Part shown: positions 28,398 to 43,084 of the stretch, one piece after another
How the letters are laid out: each line of letters begins with the position of its first letter
Numbering within the stretch: position 1 is the first letter of the stretch
Assembly (NCBI GenBank): GCA_965153355.1
Contig: OZ231126.1
Coordinates: 53,568,001-53,632,000 of the forward strand
Direction of reading: 5' to 3'
DNA from: Flaccisagitta enflata
Taxonomy: Eukaryota; Chaetognatha; Sagittoidea; Aphragmophora
Length of the DNA stretch: 64,000 nt
Program-made: the position numbers and the translations under genes
The notes under the pieces: model-generated
Told to the model about the DNA's origin: nothing
The model's database searches: none
Seen by the model: the letters and a program-made list of their open reading frames with translations, nothing else

Positions 28398-28772
28398 TTT
28401 AGTCGCGGACACGCGACTTTACACGTTGTCGTGTCGGTCGGAATGTCGGTATGTGGTTCCGTCCGTCCGTCCGTCCGTCCGTCCGTCCGTCCGTCCGTCC
28501 GACCATCCGTCACATTTTTAGTTGCGGATACGCAACTCTATAAGAGGCTTTGTCCGTCGGTCGGTCGGTTGGTCGGTCAGTCGGTTGGTTGGTCAGTCGG
28601 TCGGTCCGTAGAGGTGCTCGAGTCGAAAAGTGGGAAAACGCGCATTTCCGCCCCTGCCCACCCGTCCGCAACTGGTGGCCGTGTATCCGGCCTTGTTGAA
28701 TTCTGAGCGGTTTCTGCTTAACTGCTCCTGCCCAACTGTCCGCGACTAGATCGCCGTGTATCCGGCCTTGTT
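28398..28772 (+). mobile_element. two nested family A elements
   Basis: The outer copy begins AGTCGCGGACACGCGACT and ends GTCCGCGACT-AGATCGCCGTGTATCCGGCC-TTGTT at 28772. The inner copy (28513-28697) begins AGTTGCGGATACGCAACT and ends GTCCGCAACT-GGTGGCCGTGTATCCGGCC-TTGTT. Matching each palindrome with its own 3' arm resolves the nesting. Confidence 0.75.
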
Positions 28773-29171
28773 AATCTCGAGATCGCGAGATTTTGATTTT
28801 ATGTTTTTAATTTTGGTTTGGTCTAGCAAGTCACGTCCCCAAAAGAAAAAAAAATCAAAATTAGAAAAAAAAAAGAGTACCCTGTCACTCTGAACTTTTT
28901 TACTTAAGTCTATCTCAATTTTGCATGTTTTTCCTTTTGTCTGTCAATTGAAAATGCAGCGGACAGACGCTGGCATTTCACAAAAACATGATTGCGGGTT
29001 ATGTGAGACCGCGTAAATGATGATTGACAATTGATCTTGAATACTTAACAAGGGTTGATCCTTCACCATGACACTGAATTTCCTCAATATTTCTACAGAG
29101 AATAAAAAATTGAGTGAATCTGACGAGTAGAGCAACTCTCTGAAGATTACTTGTGTCTCGCCGATTCAAAG

Positions 29172-30238
29172 ATGAAGCTGTGCCTTTTGGTGGCTGTTTC
29201 TTTTTTGGCGTGGACTAACTGCGCCGCGTTGGAATGTTGGAACAAAGATCCGCAGAAAGCTACAAAAACTTGCACGGTAAGAAATAAAACTAAAATTGTT
29301 AGAGGGCGTTTCTAGTCAAAGACGATCGCGTTTTGGAAGGGCCACTCGGTCGCTCGCTACGTTCATTCGCTCGCATCGCTCACTCGCTCCTCAGTGCTCC
29401 ACTTTACTATGCTCCATTCACGGGCTCGCTCACTCACTTCGCTCACTCCCTCGTGGGACAGTTGAAATTCTTGAATATGTGTTCACACTGTTATCGCGTT
29501 TCACGGGAACAAACGCGTTTTTGGCGCTCACTAGAAACACGCCCTTACTAATGAAATCCTGTAATGGTCAGGGGACAAAGTGCAAAGCGGAAATTTTGGT
29601 TCTTTGAAATCCGTTGTTGCAGAAGATATTTCTTTCAAAACATATTCGTGTGATTGTGATTCCGTCTTCTTGTTTTTTACCAGGTTCTTAAGTCGCAAGA
29701 GGTGAATGTGGCTGAGTGCAAGTTGGATACCTGTAAAGCCAATCAGGTGAGCATCAAAAGTGGCTATTGAAAGTTTTCAAGACCAAGGAAGCTGTCGATG
29801 TAACGCGCTAACCGCTTCCGCTTCCGCTTCCCCCTCAGTCTCGCAATTTCAGCGGTCTTAGCTACCCCATCTGGACACTTAATTGAGTTTGACTACTCCC
29901 ACACTCATGGCCAATGCAATGGTCAGTCGTCATTTTTTAGTTGCGGACACGCAACTCTATAAGAGGCTCTGTCCGTCCGTCCGTCCGTCCGTCCGTCCGT
30001 CCGTCCGTCCGTCCGTCCGTCCGTCCGTCCGTCCGTCTGTCCGTTGGTGAGCACGAGTCAAAAAGTGGGAAAACGCGCATATCCGCCCCTGCCCACCCGT
30101 CCGCAACTGATGGCCGTGTATCTGGCCTTGTTCAATTAGTCATGCATCATGATATTTGATATGTATTTGATATGTTAAGAGGAGAGAGAAATGTGTGATT
30201 GCTCGTGTGTGTGTGCTCGCGCGCGCGCGCGTGCGTGC

Positions 30239-30335
<97 letters not shown>

Positions 30336-30953
30336 TGTGTTTGTTCAGGGGAACGGATGCAAGATAAAGGGCTGTGCGCCGCTGCTCTCCTGTCCGCGAT
30401 AGTAATATGACCGCGCGCCATTTGTTTTCAACAAAATAAAACAAACGGAGATTCACAATCACATCAACTCAAATCTGTCCCAATAATGAACAGATGTGCA
30501 AGCGAGCAACCCTTTGGTCCAACGGTGTTTTGGTATCCACATCGTTGAAAGGATGCGCTGATTCCAGTGGCAAAGGTCCGAGATGCGACAAAGCATCGGT
30601 GGTCAATGGCAAGACTACAGGTACGTATGACACTAACATGCCTCGCTGATTGACAATAAATCAAAAACAAGACCAAAATCAACAAACAAACAGACACGAA
30701 CTTTTAAGTGAGAAGACAATGCCATGCGTTTAAACAGAAGTGTACTTACTAAACACCGTCTTTTTAAAGCAAGCCCTGGAAAAAATTAAATTAAAAATGT
30801 AACAGTTCAAATTGCCGATTGGCTTGTTCACTTTTAGGCACGGAGAACTGCTACTGCGACACGGAAAAGTGTAACGGTGCCTCATACGCCACCGTTTCTG
30901 TGATGTCTCTCGTTTTCTCATTGGCAGCTTTCCTCGTCGCCTTTTACCGCTAG
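29172..30953 (+). CDS. Ly6/uPAR-type three-finger GPI-anchored protein (four exons)
   Basis: Exons 29172-29276, 29684-29746, 30494-30620 and 30838-30953 join to 411 bp, 136 residues, with intron phases 0, 0, 1 and GT-AG borders. Signal peptide MKLCLLVAVSFLAWTNCA is followed by ALECW. The mature chain has ten cysteines, with the spacing of the other two complete genes, and closes with CYCDTEKCNG, equivalent to the conserved C-terminal CN box of Ly6 proteins. The hydrophobic tail (VSVMSLVFSLAAFLVAFYR) fits a GPI signal, with the attachment residue likely near CNGAS. Role: probably an extracellular membrane-anchored protein; partner unknown. Intron 2 carries a family A element and a GT microsatellite. 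The start follows from the signal peptide and the absence of an earlier in-frame coding exon. Confidence 0.88.
29934..30132 (+). mobile_element. family A element in Ly6 intron 2
   Basis: 5' palindrome AGTTGCGGACACGCAACT, CCGT array, AAAACGCGCATATCCGCCCC, 3' arm GTCCGCAACT (exact complement of the first ten bases), hairpin GGCCGTGTATCTGGCC, end TTGTT. Confidence 0.85.
30204..30345. repeat. (GT)n microsatellite
   Basis: GT/GC alternation grading into pure GT, about 140 bp, in intron 2 of the Ly6 gene. Confidence 0.97.
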
Positions 30954-31106
30954 AAGCCTTTTTTTCCTTGCATTGGCAAATGTGTTAAATCATATTTGAT
31001 CAGTTCACTCACATACAATGTTTAAAAAGCACTAACGTGCAAGTGCATTGTTTCTTAAGCGAGCCATTGAATTTCAATTGTCGCAAAAGCAAAGAAAAAT
31101 TCCTTA

Positions 31107-31512
31107 ACAGGGTGTGCAAAATCAGTAAAAAAAATTTTCAGGTATATCTTATAATACTCCTTAAAATGTTTCATCAAAATAATCTGAAATTCTTTTATCA
31201 GTTTTTCATACTCTTTAGGCCTAGTTTATTTGCTTTAGTGAGCTCCATTTATGTTGATATGATTAACTACTCTCAAATATAAAAATCTTTGATATTGTAA
31301 CTGATTTTGCCCATGAAATAAAATCCTGTCAAAATCAAAATCTTTGCTTAAGATCATTTGACTCCTATAGTTACAAGGGGTACAGGAAAGACCTGCAATC
31401 AATTCTAGTATGACTAACTGGGGCACTTTGGTCCAAATTTCATAATGCTGGGTTAGTTTGAAGTCCAGTTTTCTTTCCAGGAAACAATTGTGGATAATTT
31501 TGCACACCCTGT
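31107..31512. mobile_element. TA-flanked TIR element, 406 bp
   Basis: Ends ACAGGGTGTGCAAAAT and ATTTTGCACACCCTGT are perfect inverted repeats flanked by TA, typical of Tc1/mariner-class MITEs. No ORF of note. Bases 30954-31106 are the 3' flank of the Ly6 gene. Confidence 0.8.
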
Positions 31513-32465
31513 TATGTCAGTAGTTAAGAAGTGCTATTATTGTAACCAGACATCCATTATAGCTGTGTTTCAAACAACCACCACACTTAAATCGAAACAA
31601 TGGCAGTCACACTATTCATTTTCTACGCGTGCTATGAAGAAATCCGTCGATAGGATAGGATAGGATATTTACAAGTCTTTTTAAGATAATTCACAGTCCC
31701 TTGAAAAAACGCCAATATTCGCGTTCATTATACGACTATATTATTCAAGATTTCCTGTTTTTAAACTAGTCTCAAATAGGATCTTTCTGAATTACAGGTT
31801 TTTGCTTCTTTTTTGAAAAATTTTTTGTGTCTTTAAGGTATAAATGAAATAAAACCAAAAACCCTTAGTATATTGTTGTTTTGCCTGTTGACAAGGTCAG
31901 ATGAACTGCAATCAAATTCCAGAAACTCCAGATAGACATTGGATTAAGACAGTGTCCATGTGGTGCAACTCAATAATAACTTAAAAATCAAAGTAAGCAC
32001 ATCGGACTAACGGACCGATGGATTGACACAACGGCAGTAATAGCCGCGTACAAGCGATAGGAAAAAGCTGATTAACCGTTGAGAAATGCCATTTTCTAAT
32101 ATCGAGTCCTTCAGGAAAAAGGAGAGGCTATTTGTCTTTCCATCTTAACGTTAACTAATGCAAAAGGGAACTCAAAGAATAGAAGGAAGAAACTGAAGCA
32201 AGGAAGAAAAGATTTGAGTGGTCAGCAGTACCTGGAAGTTATGACATGTGCAACAAAAATTGAAAACTATAGTTCCAAGATTATATGTGAATGTACTGGC
32301 AATTAGCTAGTGCGATGGCGATGTTTTCAAAAACGAGGATTTCAAGAGAATTATAAGTTTGATTTTTGGTGTGTCTTAAATCAAGGGTATGGTCTCCAAG
32401 TGGGTTGTTCGGAAATGGTCCTTGGGGCTGGGATCCATGCTATTTGACCCTTTGCTTACATACAA

Positions 32466-32520
32466 GTAATGGCGACTATCGCCGTGAGGAAAAAAGTCAT
32501 AAGCATTGGTCACTTTTCAC
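32466..32520 (+). repeat. short dispersed repeat, inverted copy at 49336-49395
   Basis: TAATGGCGACTATCGCCGTG then AGGAAAAAAGTCATAAGCAT match the reverse complement of 49336-49395 at roughly 85-90 percent. No terminal features. The rest of 31513-33350 shows no gene; short fragments of family B-like AGGCCTGGAAAGGC occur at 33290-33330. Confidence 0.55.
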
Positions 32521-33353
32521 CATGCTATCATCTTCAATTCTTCAGTCACTGCAAACTTTTTTATTTGTTAGATTAAATCACGAGCAATTGTATGTAATGA
32601 ATGCACTGAAAATCAGAGAAAAATAGGAAAGCCAAATGAGCTTGATGAGCTAAGATACTCAAAACAACTCACTTAGATGACCAGTTAAGCTCACTCGGGC
32701 AGGAATCCAGAATGAAAATTTCTCAGACAGAAAAAAAAAGGACACCACCCCCAATTTTTTGCACAGTGGCCCTAAAAAGGGTGTAAAATAAGCATATGAT
32801 ATCTAATTTGGTTAAATATTGGCCAATAAAATTAGAAACAGTTTTTTGTGCTAAAAAGTGCTTGTTTGCCTTAAAAAATGTATTACTTTGAATATATTCG
32901 TGATTCTTTTTGCAGAATTGCTTAGTCCTATTTAAAATTAGTATTGTAGTGAACTTTGGAGATTTTGGGATATGCCTAACAGACCTAAAAATGGCTTTAA
33001 AAAGCCAAAAATGAGAAAATAATGCTAACTTGTAAAATTCTCTCGAATCAAGCATTGGAAACCGTGTCTTAGGGTGAAACACTTCACAGGTAAATTTTCT
33101 TTTTATTTCCTCAAAGATTTACAAGAGATAGAAGCAAAAAATGCAAAACCGCATTATGCAAATGAGCTTAAAGTTCAATTTCTCAATAAATAGTCCAAGG
33201 CCTCTTATACATATTCCAAAAATCTCCAAAATACACTAGAATATCAATTTTTATCAGAACTATACAATTTGGCCCAAACATTCAGAAGGATGATTGAGGC
33301 CTGGAAAGGCTAATTTCAGGCCTGGGAAGGCTGCACATAGATCCGTGAGCATA

Positions 33354-33928
33354 CAGTAGATCTCGTCTAGACTTGAGCTAACGGGGCAAGCATTGTAGAA
33401 GAAAAAATAAAGCCAGGGGAGTGATATTCTAAACATGAACTAATAAAGGGATGCTTTATTGCCCATGATAACCCATGTTATCTGGTTGCCATGGAAACAC
33501 ATTTCTAATTATTTTTGCTAAAATATCAATATTTTGAGAATTTTTTTGAGGGAACATTTCTTAAAATCAAATTTGCTACAACTTTCCTACAGTATGTTCT
33601 GTAAGAATATTGCTTGTTTAGCGGTTGCTAAGGGTTGTCACACATGGATACGCTCCCTAGCAACGGCCAAACGAGCGACATTCTTACAGAACATACTCTG
33701 AGAAAGTTGTAGCAAATTTGATTTTAAGCAATGTTCCCTAAAAAAATCTCTCAAAATATTGATATTTAAGCGAGAATACATGGAAATGTGTTTCCATGGC
33801 AACCAGCTATCATGGGGAATTAAGCATCCTTTGATTAATCTATGATCCAAAAAGCGCTTTCCTGCCTTCATTTGTCTTTCCACAATGCTTGCCCCTGTTA
33901 TCTCAAGTCTAGACGAAATCTACTGTAT
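33354..33928. mobile_element. foldback element (family D), copy 2
   Basis: Arms CAGTAGATCTCGTCTAGACT and its complement AGTCTAGACGAAATCTACTG enclose nested arms, with GTTGCCATGGAAACACATTT paired to AAATGTGTTTCCATGGCAAC. The central 45 bp (CAGTATGTTCTGTAAGAATA, TTGCTTGTTT) equal those of the copy at 2330-2932, while the outer arms differ. Confidence 0.85.
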
Positions 33929-34109
33929 CATACCAAGACAAAACTATAAGGCAGTACCTAGGAATGATAGCTATGGTATAAACATGTCCTCTAGTATGTT
34001 TAGATCACATCTATATAGGGTTTTGCCTCCGCCCTAATTCATCTAAGGACATTTTTTTGCTCATGAAGTCATTAGGTTCACTATTTTGAAGGCGCGGAAT
34101 GGACAAAAT

Positions 34110-34590
34110 CTTTTTAGTCGCGTGCTACGCGACTCTATAAGCCACTTTTCGGTCGGTCGGTCCGTCGGTCCGTCCGTAACAAAACTGTTTTAAAGGCTCT
34201 TTAAAGCGTATTTTTTGTCACGGAATAGTAGGAAAGAATTTTTATGGAGTAAATGGCCATTTCTAATGTCTTTTTGAAAAAAAATTGTTTGTCTGTCTGT
34301 CTGCCTGACATTTTTTGAAAATGCCGACGCACGCGACTTAGGTCTAATGACCTTGTTCATTTCAGATTGAAAATTTGCGGGTTTTTAGTCGCTGCCTTCG
34401 ACTCTGTAAGAGTGTCTGTCCGGAACGCGAAAATTTTGATGACGCGAAATCGACTGAAAAACGGATTTCTGACCATCGCAGCGCCTGCCTAGCGTCAATA
34501 GAGCCCCCGCCCACTCATGTACTGCCCCTGCCTACTCGCATTACTGCCCCTGCCCACGCACGCGACTTAGGTCTAATGACCTTGTTCATT
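34110..34590 (+). mobile_element. two family A elements in tandem
   Basis: The first has palindrome AGTCGCGTGCTACGCGACT and ends GCACGCGACTTAGGTCTAATGACCTTGTT at about 34355 (hairpin AGGTC-TAAT-GACCT). The second starts at 34387 with the decayed AGTCGCTGCCTTCGACT and ends with the same 3' sequence at about 34585. Both ends are followed by CATTTCAGATTGAAAATTTG, so the unit with its flank has been duplicated. Confidence 0.75.
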
Positions 34591-34886
34591 TCAGATTGAA
34601 AATTTGCGGGTTTTTTTTTTGTAGGTCCTTCAAATCTGGGAGAAGGGTTACCAAATTTCACACAAGTCGTTTTCAATCCACCCTGAAGCTTTCCCAAAAA
34701 GTTTGTGTCATCCCTTATTTTCTCAGTATCATTTTTGATGTCTAGATAAGTAACAAAAAAAAAAAAAACATTTTTTGCAACATTTAATTTTGAGCAAAGT
34801 AGTTAACTTCAAGGAGGAAAATGAGGCTTTGGAGGAGATAGGGCGGGGGTAAAACCATCCATTTTCTTGCTTTCAGCAAGCAACTA

Positions 34887-35480
34887 ACACCCCTGACAAA
34901 ATTAGGTGAACTGGGAACGTATGCCTTAGAGAGTGAAGTATTGGCCCCAGGTCTACAAGATTTTGCATGAAAATAGCAAAAATATCATACTTTGACAAAG
35001 TGGAGCAACAGAGTGCAGTTGTTAAACAGTAGAAGGGTGAGACGGTAATAAGTCAGAATTGGCAAATCGGATTTTAACTGATTTTCCCCACATTATTGCT
35101 ACATGAAGATGGCATGTATTTATAGCTGTTTTTTGTGGTCTCTACCCAAGCCATTTGACTTGGAGTGATGGAGAGTTATCACTTTGATGATTTTTAGGAA
35201 GTTGGGGCCAAAAAATGGTCAGGGGCAGCCCCTAAAACAGATAAAATTGTGCTTGAAGTAAATTGGTAATAATGGACAAATTGGGACTGTCTTCTGTCAG
35301 AAAATGGTGTCATAAGGACTTTAATAGGCTTTAAACCTGGATATTGAATATTTTTTGTCAGAACGTGGACGAAATTTACTCCAGATTATGTGGAAATATC
35401 CCAAACGGTCATTCAATTCACTTAGCTACACTCAAATAGATGATATTCAACCTCAGTTCGCCTAATTTTGTCAGGGGTGT
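34887..35480. mobile_element. TA-flanked TIR element, 594 bp
   Basis: Ends ACACCCCTGACAAAATTAGG and CCTAATTTTGTCAGGGGTGT are perfect inverted repeats flanked by TA. Non-autonomous; no transposase. Confidence 0.82.
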
Positions 35481-35529
35481 TATACCAGTTTCTGCCCTTG
35501 TTATGGGTCCAAAGTGCTGCCTTGATTTT

Positions 35530-35965
35530 TTTTGTCCTGAGGTGCTTTCAGACCATAGTGGGCTTTCAGGTATGCAAAGGCTGATTTGCCCTCCCAGCCC
35601 TCAATTTAGCCCTCAAGACCACAAATCAGCCTTCCAGGCTTCAAATCAGCCCCCCCACCTCAAATCTGACCTCCAGACCTTCTATTAGATCCCCAAGCAT
35701 CAAATCAGTCCTCCATGGCTTAAATTTGCCCTCCAAACCTCAAATATGCTCTCCAAGCCCAAATTCTGCCCTCCAGCCTTCAAATATGCCTTCAATGGCC
35801 TAAATCAGTCATCTAAGGCTTGAAATATACCCTCTCAGGACGTCTGGAAATTCCCCCCTGTGTTCTACAGGACATGGGCCCTTTGGGGCCGCTGACCACT
35901 CTCACTCCACTTCTTCACTGATTCACTCCCAGCAGGGCATCAGGAACCGCTGACCATGCGCGATC
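35530..35965 (+). mobile_element. family B element, copy 5
   Basis: The left arm is weak. The core is an array of CCTCAAATCAGCCCTCCA units. The right arm is TTCCCCCCTGTGTTCTACAG, GGGGCCGCTGACC, then GCAGGGCATCAGGAACCGCT. Only the 3' half is well preserved. Confidence 0.55.
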
Positions 35966-36125
35966 CTTGGATGACTAGTTTGAGGCTTGATTAGAGCCGG
36001 TGGGGGAAGTAAAATGGAAACAAAAAACCATCCAGGGCGCTGCTCAAAAGGAGCCTTTGATTCGAAACATCAAGTACAGATATCAATAGTGAAGGATAGT
36101 GGTGAGCAATGCGAAGTAAATACCA

Positions 36126-36504
36126 TTGAACAATAGTCGCAAAAGCGTTAGATGGTCAGCGGTACCCATGCCCTGCCTAAGTAGGTTGTGCTTAAAGTTG
36201 AAGGGAAAGCAGGGCACGGTCCCGAAGGGGTCGATGACCTATGCTTTCACACATATTGGGAATTTTCTCCTTCTTCTTCTCCTTCTCCAGCGCACTCCCC
36301 CTTAAATCCCAGCCTCAAGGCCCAAATCCTAGCCTCGATGCCCAAATCCTAGCCTGGAGGCTGAGAGATGGCCTCGAGGCTGGAATTTGGGCCTCGAGGC
36401 TGGGATTTGAGGGGGGTACACTGAAGAAGAAGAAGAAGAAGGAGAAAATTCCCCATATGTGTGGAAGCATAGATCATCGACCCCTTTGGGGCCGCTACCC
36501 AAAA
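36126..36504 (-). mobile_element. family B element, copy 6
   Basis: It lies in reverse. The + strand shows the CGCAAAAGCG hairpin, GGTCAGCGGTACCC, a stem of GCCCTGC and GCAGGGC, then GGTCGATGACCTATGC, inverted AGGCCCAAATCCTAGCC units, and finally ATCATCGACCCCTTTGGGGC and CGCTACCCAAAA. Full length. Bases 36505-37600 have no gene or clear repeat. Confidence 0.75.
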
Positions 36505-37599
36505 GTACAAAACATCATTGAAAGCCCGCAAGGCTTTCATCCTTTGTACATTGGAAAATTCGGGCCTTCCTTTGTAAAGGCAATGTTGCTAAAACTTTCA
36601 TATTGAAACATTTTATTCACCTCATCCGGCCCACCAGGTAGATATTGACCTCAGATCCTAAATCTGAGTCCTTGTGAATTTTCCTATTTCTCTTTTATAT
36701 GCGGCCGGTCCAAAGGTAGTAAAGGCATGGGCTCTAGCTTGAACTAATCTGCTTGAATTTGGTCCTGAAAGATACCTTGGCGCATGCACATTACTCTGTT
36801 CATCTCATTGACCAAAATTTTGAACTTCTTAGGGGCCCCTAGGGGCTCCCAAAAAGCCCTTAATGAGGATATTTTTTTGAAAAAAAAGTGGGGTGCAATT
36901 GATAGGAAATTGCTTGATTCGCTTAGATCCAAAATCTTGTAATTTCACTTTTTAAAAAAAAAACTTAGAAAATTTTTGTGTCGGCCATATTTCAAAAGAA
37001 TGTTTAAAGATTCTCCTGGAATTTTTTCAGCTTGATATGGTTCAAACAAATGTTCATAGCTGCTAAAGTATTTGAGCCAGAACCTTGAAATTTGAAACGT
37101 GCAATATTGAAAGCATTGAGCAGGTCCATGCAAAAGATTGAACTACTGACTGACCTATGAAAATTTTTGAGTCTAAGTCTACACCAGGTCAATTTGTTAT
37201 CAAAGCTGAATCTGGGCTCGGTCACAACTATAATCAACAGAAAAGAGCTCGAGCCCATTTCTATTTAGCTAAGGTCCTCGATGAATTTTTGTTTACCTTG
37301 TTCCATCCTCTTTTTTTTCCACCTTGTCACTCCTCAAAGTGAAATCCAGGATTCTTGTTTGCTGAGCCGTTTTCGGAAAAGAAATTGAAAGTCGTCACGT
37401 TCGAAAAAACGGGGTGTTTAAACTTAGTTGAAATTAAAATTGGTGGGTGATCAAGGAAATCATTAACCGTTCTAGAAAGTCCATTTTTCTGTAAGGTTGG
37501 AAAAAATGACTGTTAAAGGTAAAAGTTTGTTGAGGCTTGGAAAATTTGGCATGAGTACCCGATGCCTCAAGGTAATTTAATGTGGGGATGAGAAGGAAA

Positions 37600-37812
37600 G
37601 AGGGGCAGCGTCCCCATTGGTCCGATGACCTATGCTTCATGGTCTAAGGGGTAAAATGAGGACCCATAATTTGCTTGGCTCTGTATCACGTTTTACTTTT
37701 TACGTCTGCTGTCTTTGGCCTCACTGCTCCTTCCCAAATTCTGTAGTGGCCTCACATACAGCCCCTGCCCGCCCGCCACCAACTGGGGTAGCCGTGTATC
37801 CAACCTTGTTAT
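37600..37812 (+). mobile_element. fragments of family B and family A
   Basis: GGGGCAGCG then GGTCCGATGACCTATGC (37603-37640) is a family B left end. 37692-37812 is a family A 3' part: GCTCCTTCCC, CCCTGCCCGCCC, GGTAGCCGTGTATCC and CCTTGTTA. Confidence 0.55.
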
Positions 37813-37987
37813 CCTAGATTTCAAATTGCAAAAGATTCAAATTCCAGTTTTCGGCATGCTTTGTAATGGGTGAGATAATCTCACTGAGATATCCCCCATA
37901 ACCAATTAACCTTGCATCCCTTTTCCTTTGGTCAAGAAACTGCCGAGGATCTAAAATTGTGGTTTTGAGTCCATCCTGGTAAAAAAC

Positions 37988-38306
37988 CAAGGCCGACACC
38001 TTTAAGTCGCGCGCGGGACATAAATGGTGACTTAAATTGACTTTAAATGGCTCAAGATAACCTGAAATGACTAAAGGAGACATAATATGACTTAAAAGAC
38101 TAAATTGACTTAAGTGACCTTGATATGGCTTGATATGACTTAAAAAAACTTAGAATGACTTAGAATGACTCATAATGGCATTTGGGTAGGAGCTGTGAGC
38201 CCTAAAAAGTTAAAAACGCCATAAAAAGTAAAAAAACCACCAACCGACCAACCGAACGACGGACCAACAAGGCGGGGTCTAGAGTCGCGTAGCGCGCGAC
38301 TTAAAA
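37988..38306 (-). mobile_element. family A element, reverse orientation
   Basis: On the minus strand: palindrome AGTCGCGCGCTACGCGACT, a GGTCGGT piece, decamers of the AAGTCATTTT kind, 3' arm GCGCGCGACTT, then AGGTGTCGGCCTTGGT. The 5' and 3' arms agree in the GCGCGCGACT core. Confidence 0.75.
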
Positions 38307-38522
38307 GCATAATTACGATTTTTCATCTTTCCTATTCTTTTAAGTTTTTGAAAAAAAGTGAGTACATTTGCAGCATTTACCCCTGAGGCTGATGCAAACT
38401 TACTAAAACTCAATTTCGCTTTTTTAGTCTTCCCCATTCACTCTCTCATCTCATCTCAACGCAGAAGCTTGAAGAGATCTATCAATTTTTCGCGCGACAT
38501 CACTACAACTCAAAAGCGGAAT

Positions 38523-40795
<2,273 letters not shown>

Positions 40796-42171
40796 AAGGA
40801 TGAGGCGCTATGCCATGATGGGCATGATGGCCCAATTGGTCAACATTTGTTGGTTTTCTAGGCCAAAACTTTTACTATATCATTCGGGAAAGTCACATAG
40901 AAGCCAGGGTGGAACTTCATCCTCAAATCTTTCAGAAACCTCTCCAACAGCAGGAATAACCCTTATTCATCATAATGATGAGATTTGGAAAGTTTTATGA
41001 AAATTGGATATGATCTTCATATGACCGTTACCCCAATTTTAATTAACACAGGATTCAACAGGAAACTTTTTTATAGCAAGCTTTGATATGCTTTTTATCA
41101 TTGTAGAGTGGGGGGGGGAGTGGCGGTCACATAAAGATCACGCTGCAAAGTAATGAAACTTGCCAACTCTAGTCATTGTAAAAAATGAGAGCAGTTCCTA
41201 CTGTTAGAGAGGTTTTTGAAAGATTTTAGTAAAGAAGTATACCGACTGCTACATGCTTGTGTACATGTTTGACAATAAGGGTGATGGAAACTATTCGGAA
41301 TTTCATCAAGAACCTGTTTTTACGATAATCAAGAATATTGCTTTCATGTCATGCAAGTATTTGGATATAACTTGAGATCTTTTAGGGGTCGAAGCTGTTA
41401 TGACACAAGGACATTTGAACAATTGTAATTGTACATGAAGACAAAACTTTTTATAAAAAATTATCCCGATTCGCTTTATTACTGAGTTGATGATTCGCTC
41501 ATGAGATCAGACGCGTCAAAATACAGTAACATTTTGTTTGGTTGATAGTGGAAGAGGTTTATCGATAGATCGCCAAAATGACTATAACCCCTTTATGATC
41601 AGTAGTTGGTGTAAGCAGGGACGGCGAGAAAATCGACGGGTCCCCGCACTGGCCCCTTTGGTCGGGCCCCCTCCCCCCATTTGTATATAATAGGTGGAAC
41701 AATATCCTTCACTATACCAAAACTTAAAAATATGGAATAGGGCCTTGTGAGCCCTTACTGACTAGCCACTACGCGCATCACTCTAACCCAAAACAGTAAT
41801 GCTTGCCAAATAGAAAAGGGCTGATGATTGATAAGTTCAATTTTATTTTTCAATCATGAAGTTTTTGCTTTGAAAATTGCCCTTAAAAATAGTACTTCAA
41901 AATATCCTCATCATTTTTAACAAGACCAAAAAAATTGCCGCCCATTTTTTTACAATCACTGGATTGATTGCATTATACAAATACAAAGTAAAGTGGACTA
42001 CACTTTTTTTTTTTTATAAGAGACAACCTTTTTTGAACTCAGCCCGGGTTCTCTTTAATTTTTTGCCTTTTTGAGGCTCAATGTTTTTTAAATTGTTCTT
42101 AATTTTTTTTTTGATGCAAAAAAAAAACAAAAAAGTGTGTAAATACATCATGTTACGATATTTTATGTATT
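40796..42171. other. intergenic, no gene seen
   Basis: AT-rich 3' flank of the Ly6 gene; short G- and C-runs at 41110 and 41660. I see no ORF, terminal repeat or RNA gene. Confidence 0.6.
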
Positions 42172-42420
42172 TTCAGTCGCGTGCACGCGACTTTATGACC
42201 TACTCTGTCCGTCTGTCGGTTGCTTGGTTGGTTGATCGGTCGGTGACGCTTAACTTTTTTTTGTTGTTTTACATCATTTTAAGTCATTTAAAGTCATTTT
42301 AGGTTATTTAAAGTCATTTTAAGTCAATTTTCATTTGATCTTAAAGTCTTTTGGTCGTTTAGTCTTTAAGTTTAATGGTCTTAAAAACTGCACGCAACTG
42401 TAAGGTGTTGGCCTTATCAG
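42172..42420 (+). mobile_element. family A element
   Basis: Palindrome AGTCGCGTGCACGCGACT, CTGTCCGTCTGTCGG, decamers of the AAGTCATTTT kind, 3' arm TGCACGCAACT, end AGGTGTTGGCCTTATC. A short relative of the 2-kb copy at 26280. Confidence 0.8.
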
Positions 42421-42782
42421 TAAAAAAACCTGTTCATTCCTATAGAACATAAAATATTTTGTTTAATTTGACAAGCAAAATTAAAAAAAACTGTATTATT
42501 GCAAAAAACTATCAATTTTCAAAAAAATATGAAAAATTGTCCTTTATCGAAATAAGATACTTAAAATTATTTCTTTAAAAATTTCCATAACTGAATCTCA
42601 GCCTGGCCATTCTCTTAATTTGTTTTCAAAATTTTAGAAAATGTCAGGCTCATGTCTCTTATGAAAAAGTCCCTTACAAAAAAAAGTGTACATAAATTTG
42701 GACAGTTAGGGCTGAACTAAAACACAGTGTTGTTTAGATAGGGCGCTTTTCTCAATCATTTTTTTTTTTTTTTGTTCTTCTT

Positions 42783-42913
42783 TTCGGGTGCGACAGAGCA
42801 CCTCTATAACTGGCTGTGTCAGTTGGTTGGTGGGTTGGTTGGTTGGTTGGTCGGGTAACGCATTTTTTTGAATTTCACATGTCACACCATATTGGCCTAC
42901 TTGGCCTTGTTAC
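42783..42913 (+). mobile_element. family A element, GGTGCG subtype
   Basis: GGGTGCGACAGAGCACCTC, GGTTGGTTGG array, 3' arm TGTCACACC, end GGCCTACTTGGCCTTGTT. The 3' arm pairs with GGTGCGACA except at one base. Confidence 0.75.
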
Positions 42914-43084
42914 TCTTTTTTTTTTCTTAATTTATTTTTTTTTTTTACACTTTTTTCCTATATATGGGGCCCTCTTGGAGCCCGAGCCCCCCATATTGTA
43001 TACCCCCTCTCACCGCCCCTGGGACTGGGTGTGTGTACAATCTAGAATCTACATGACGATATGTCTGTCTCTCTGGCTCTCAGA

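Noticed and set aside
30349-30402. Exon-like piece with cysteines (NGCKIKGCAPLLSC) after TTGTTCAG in Ly6 intron 2
   Set aside because: It reads into a stop, and the exon at 30494 gives the conserved cysteine pattern and length. At most a cryptic or alternative exon.
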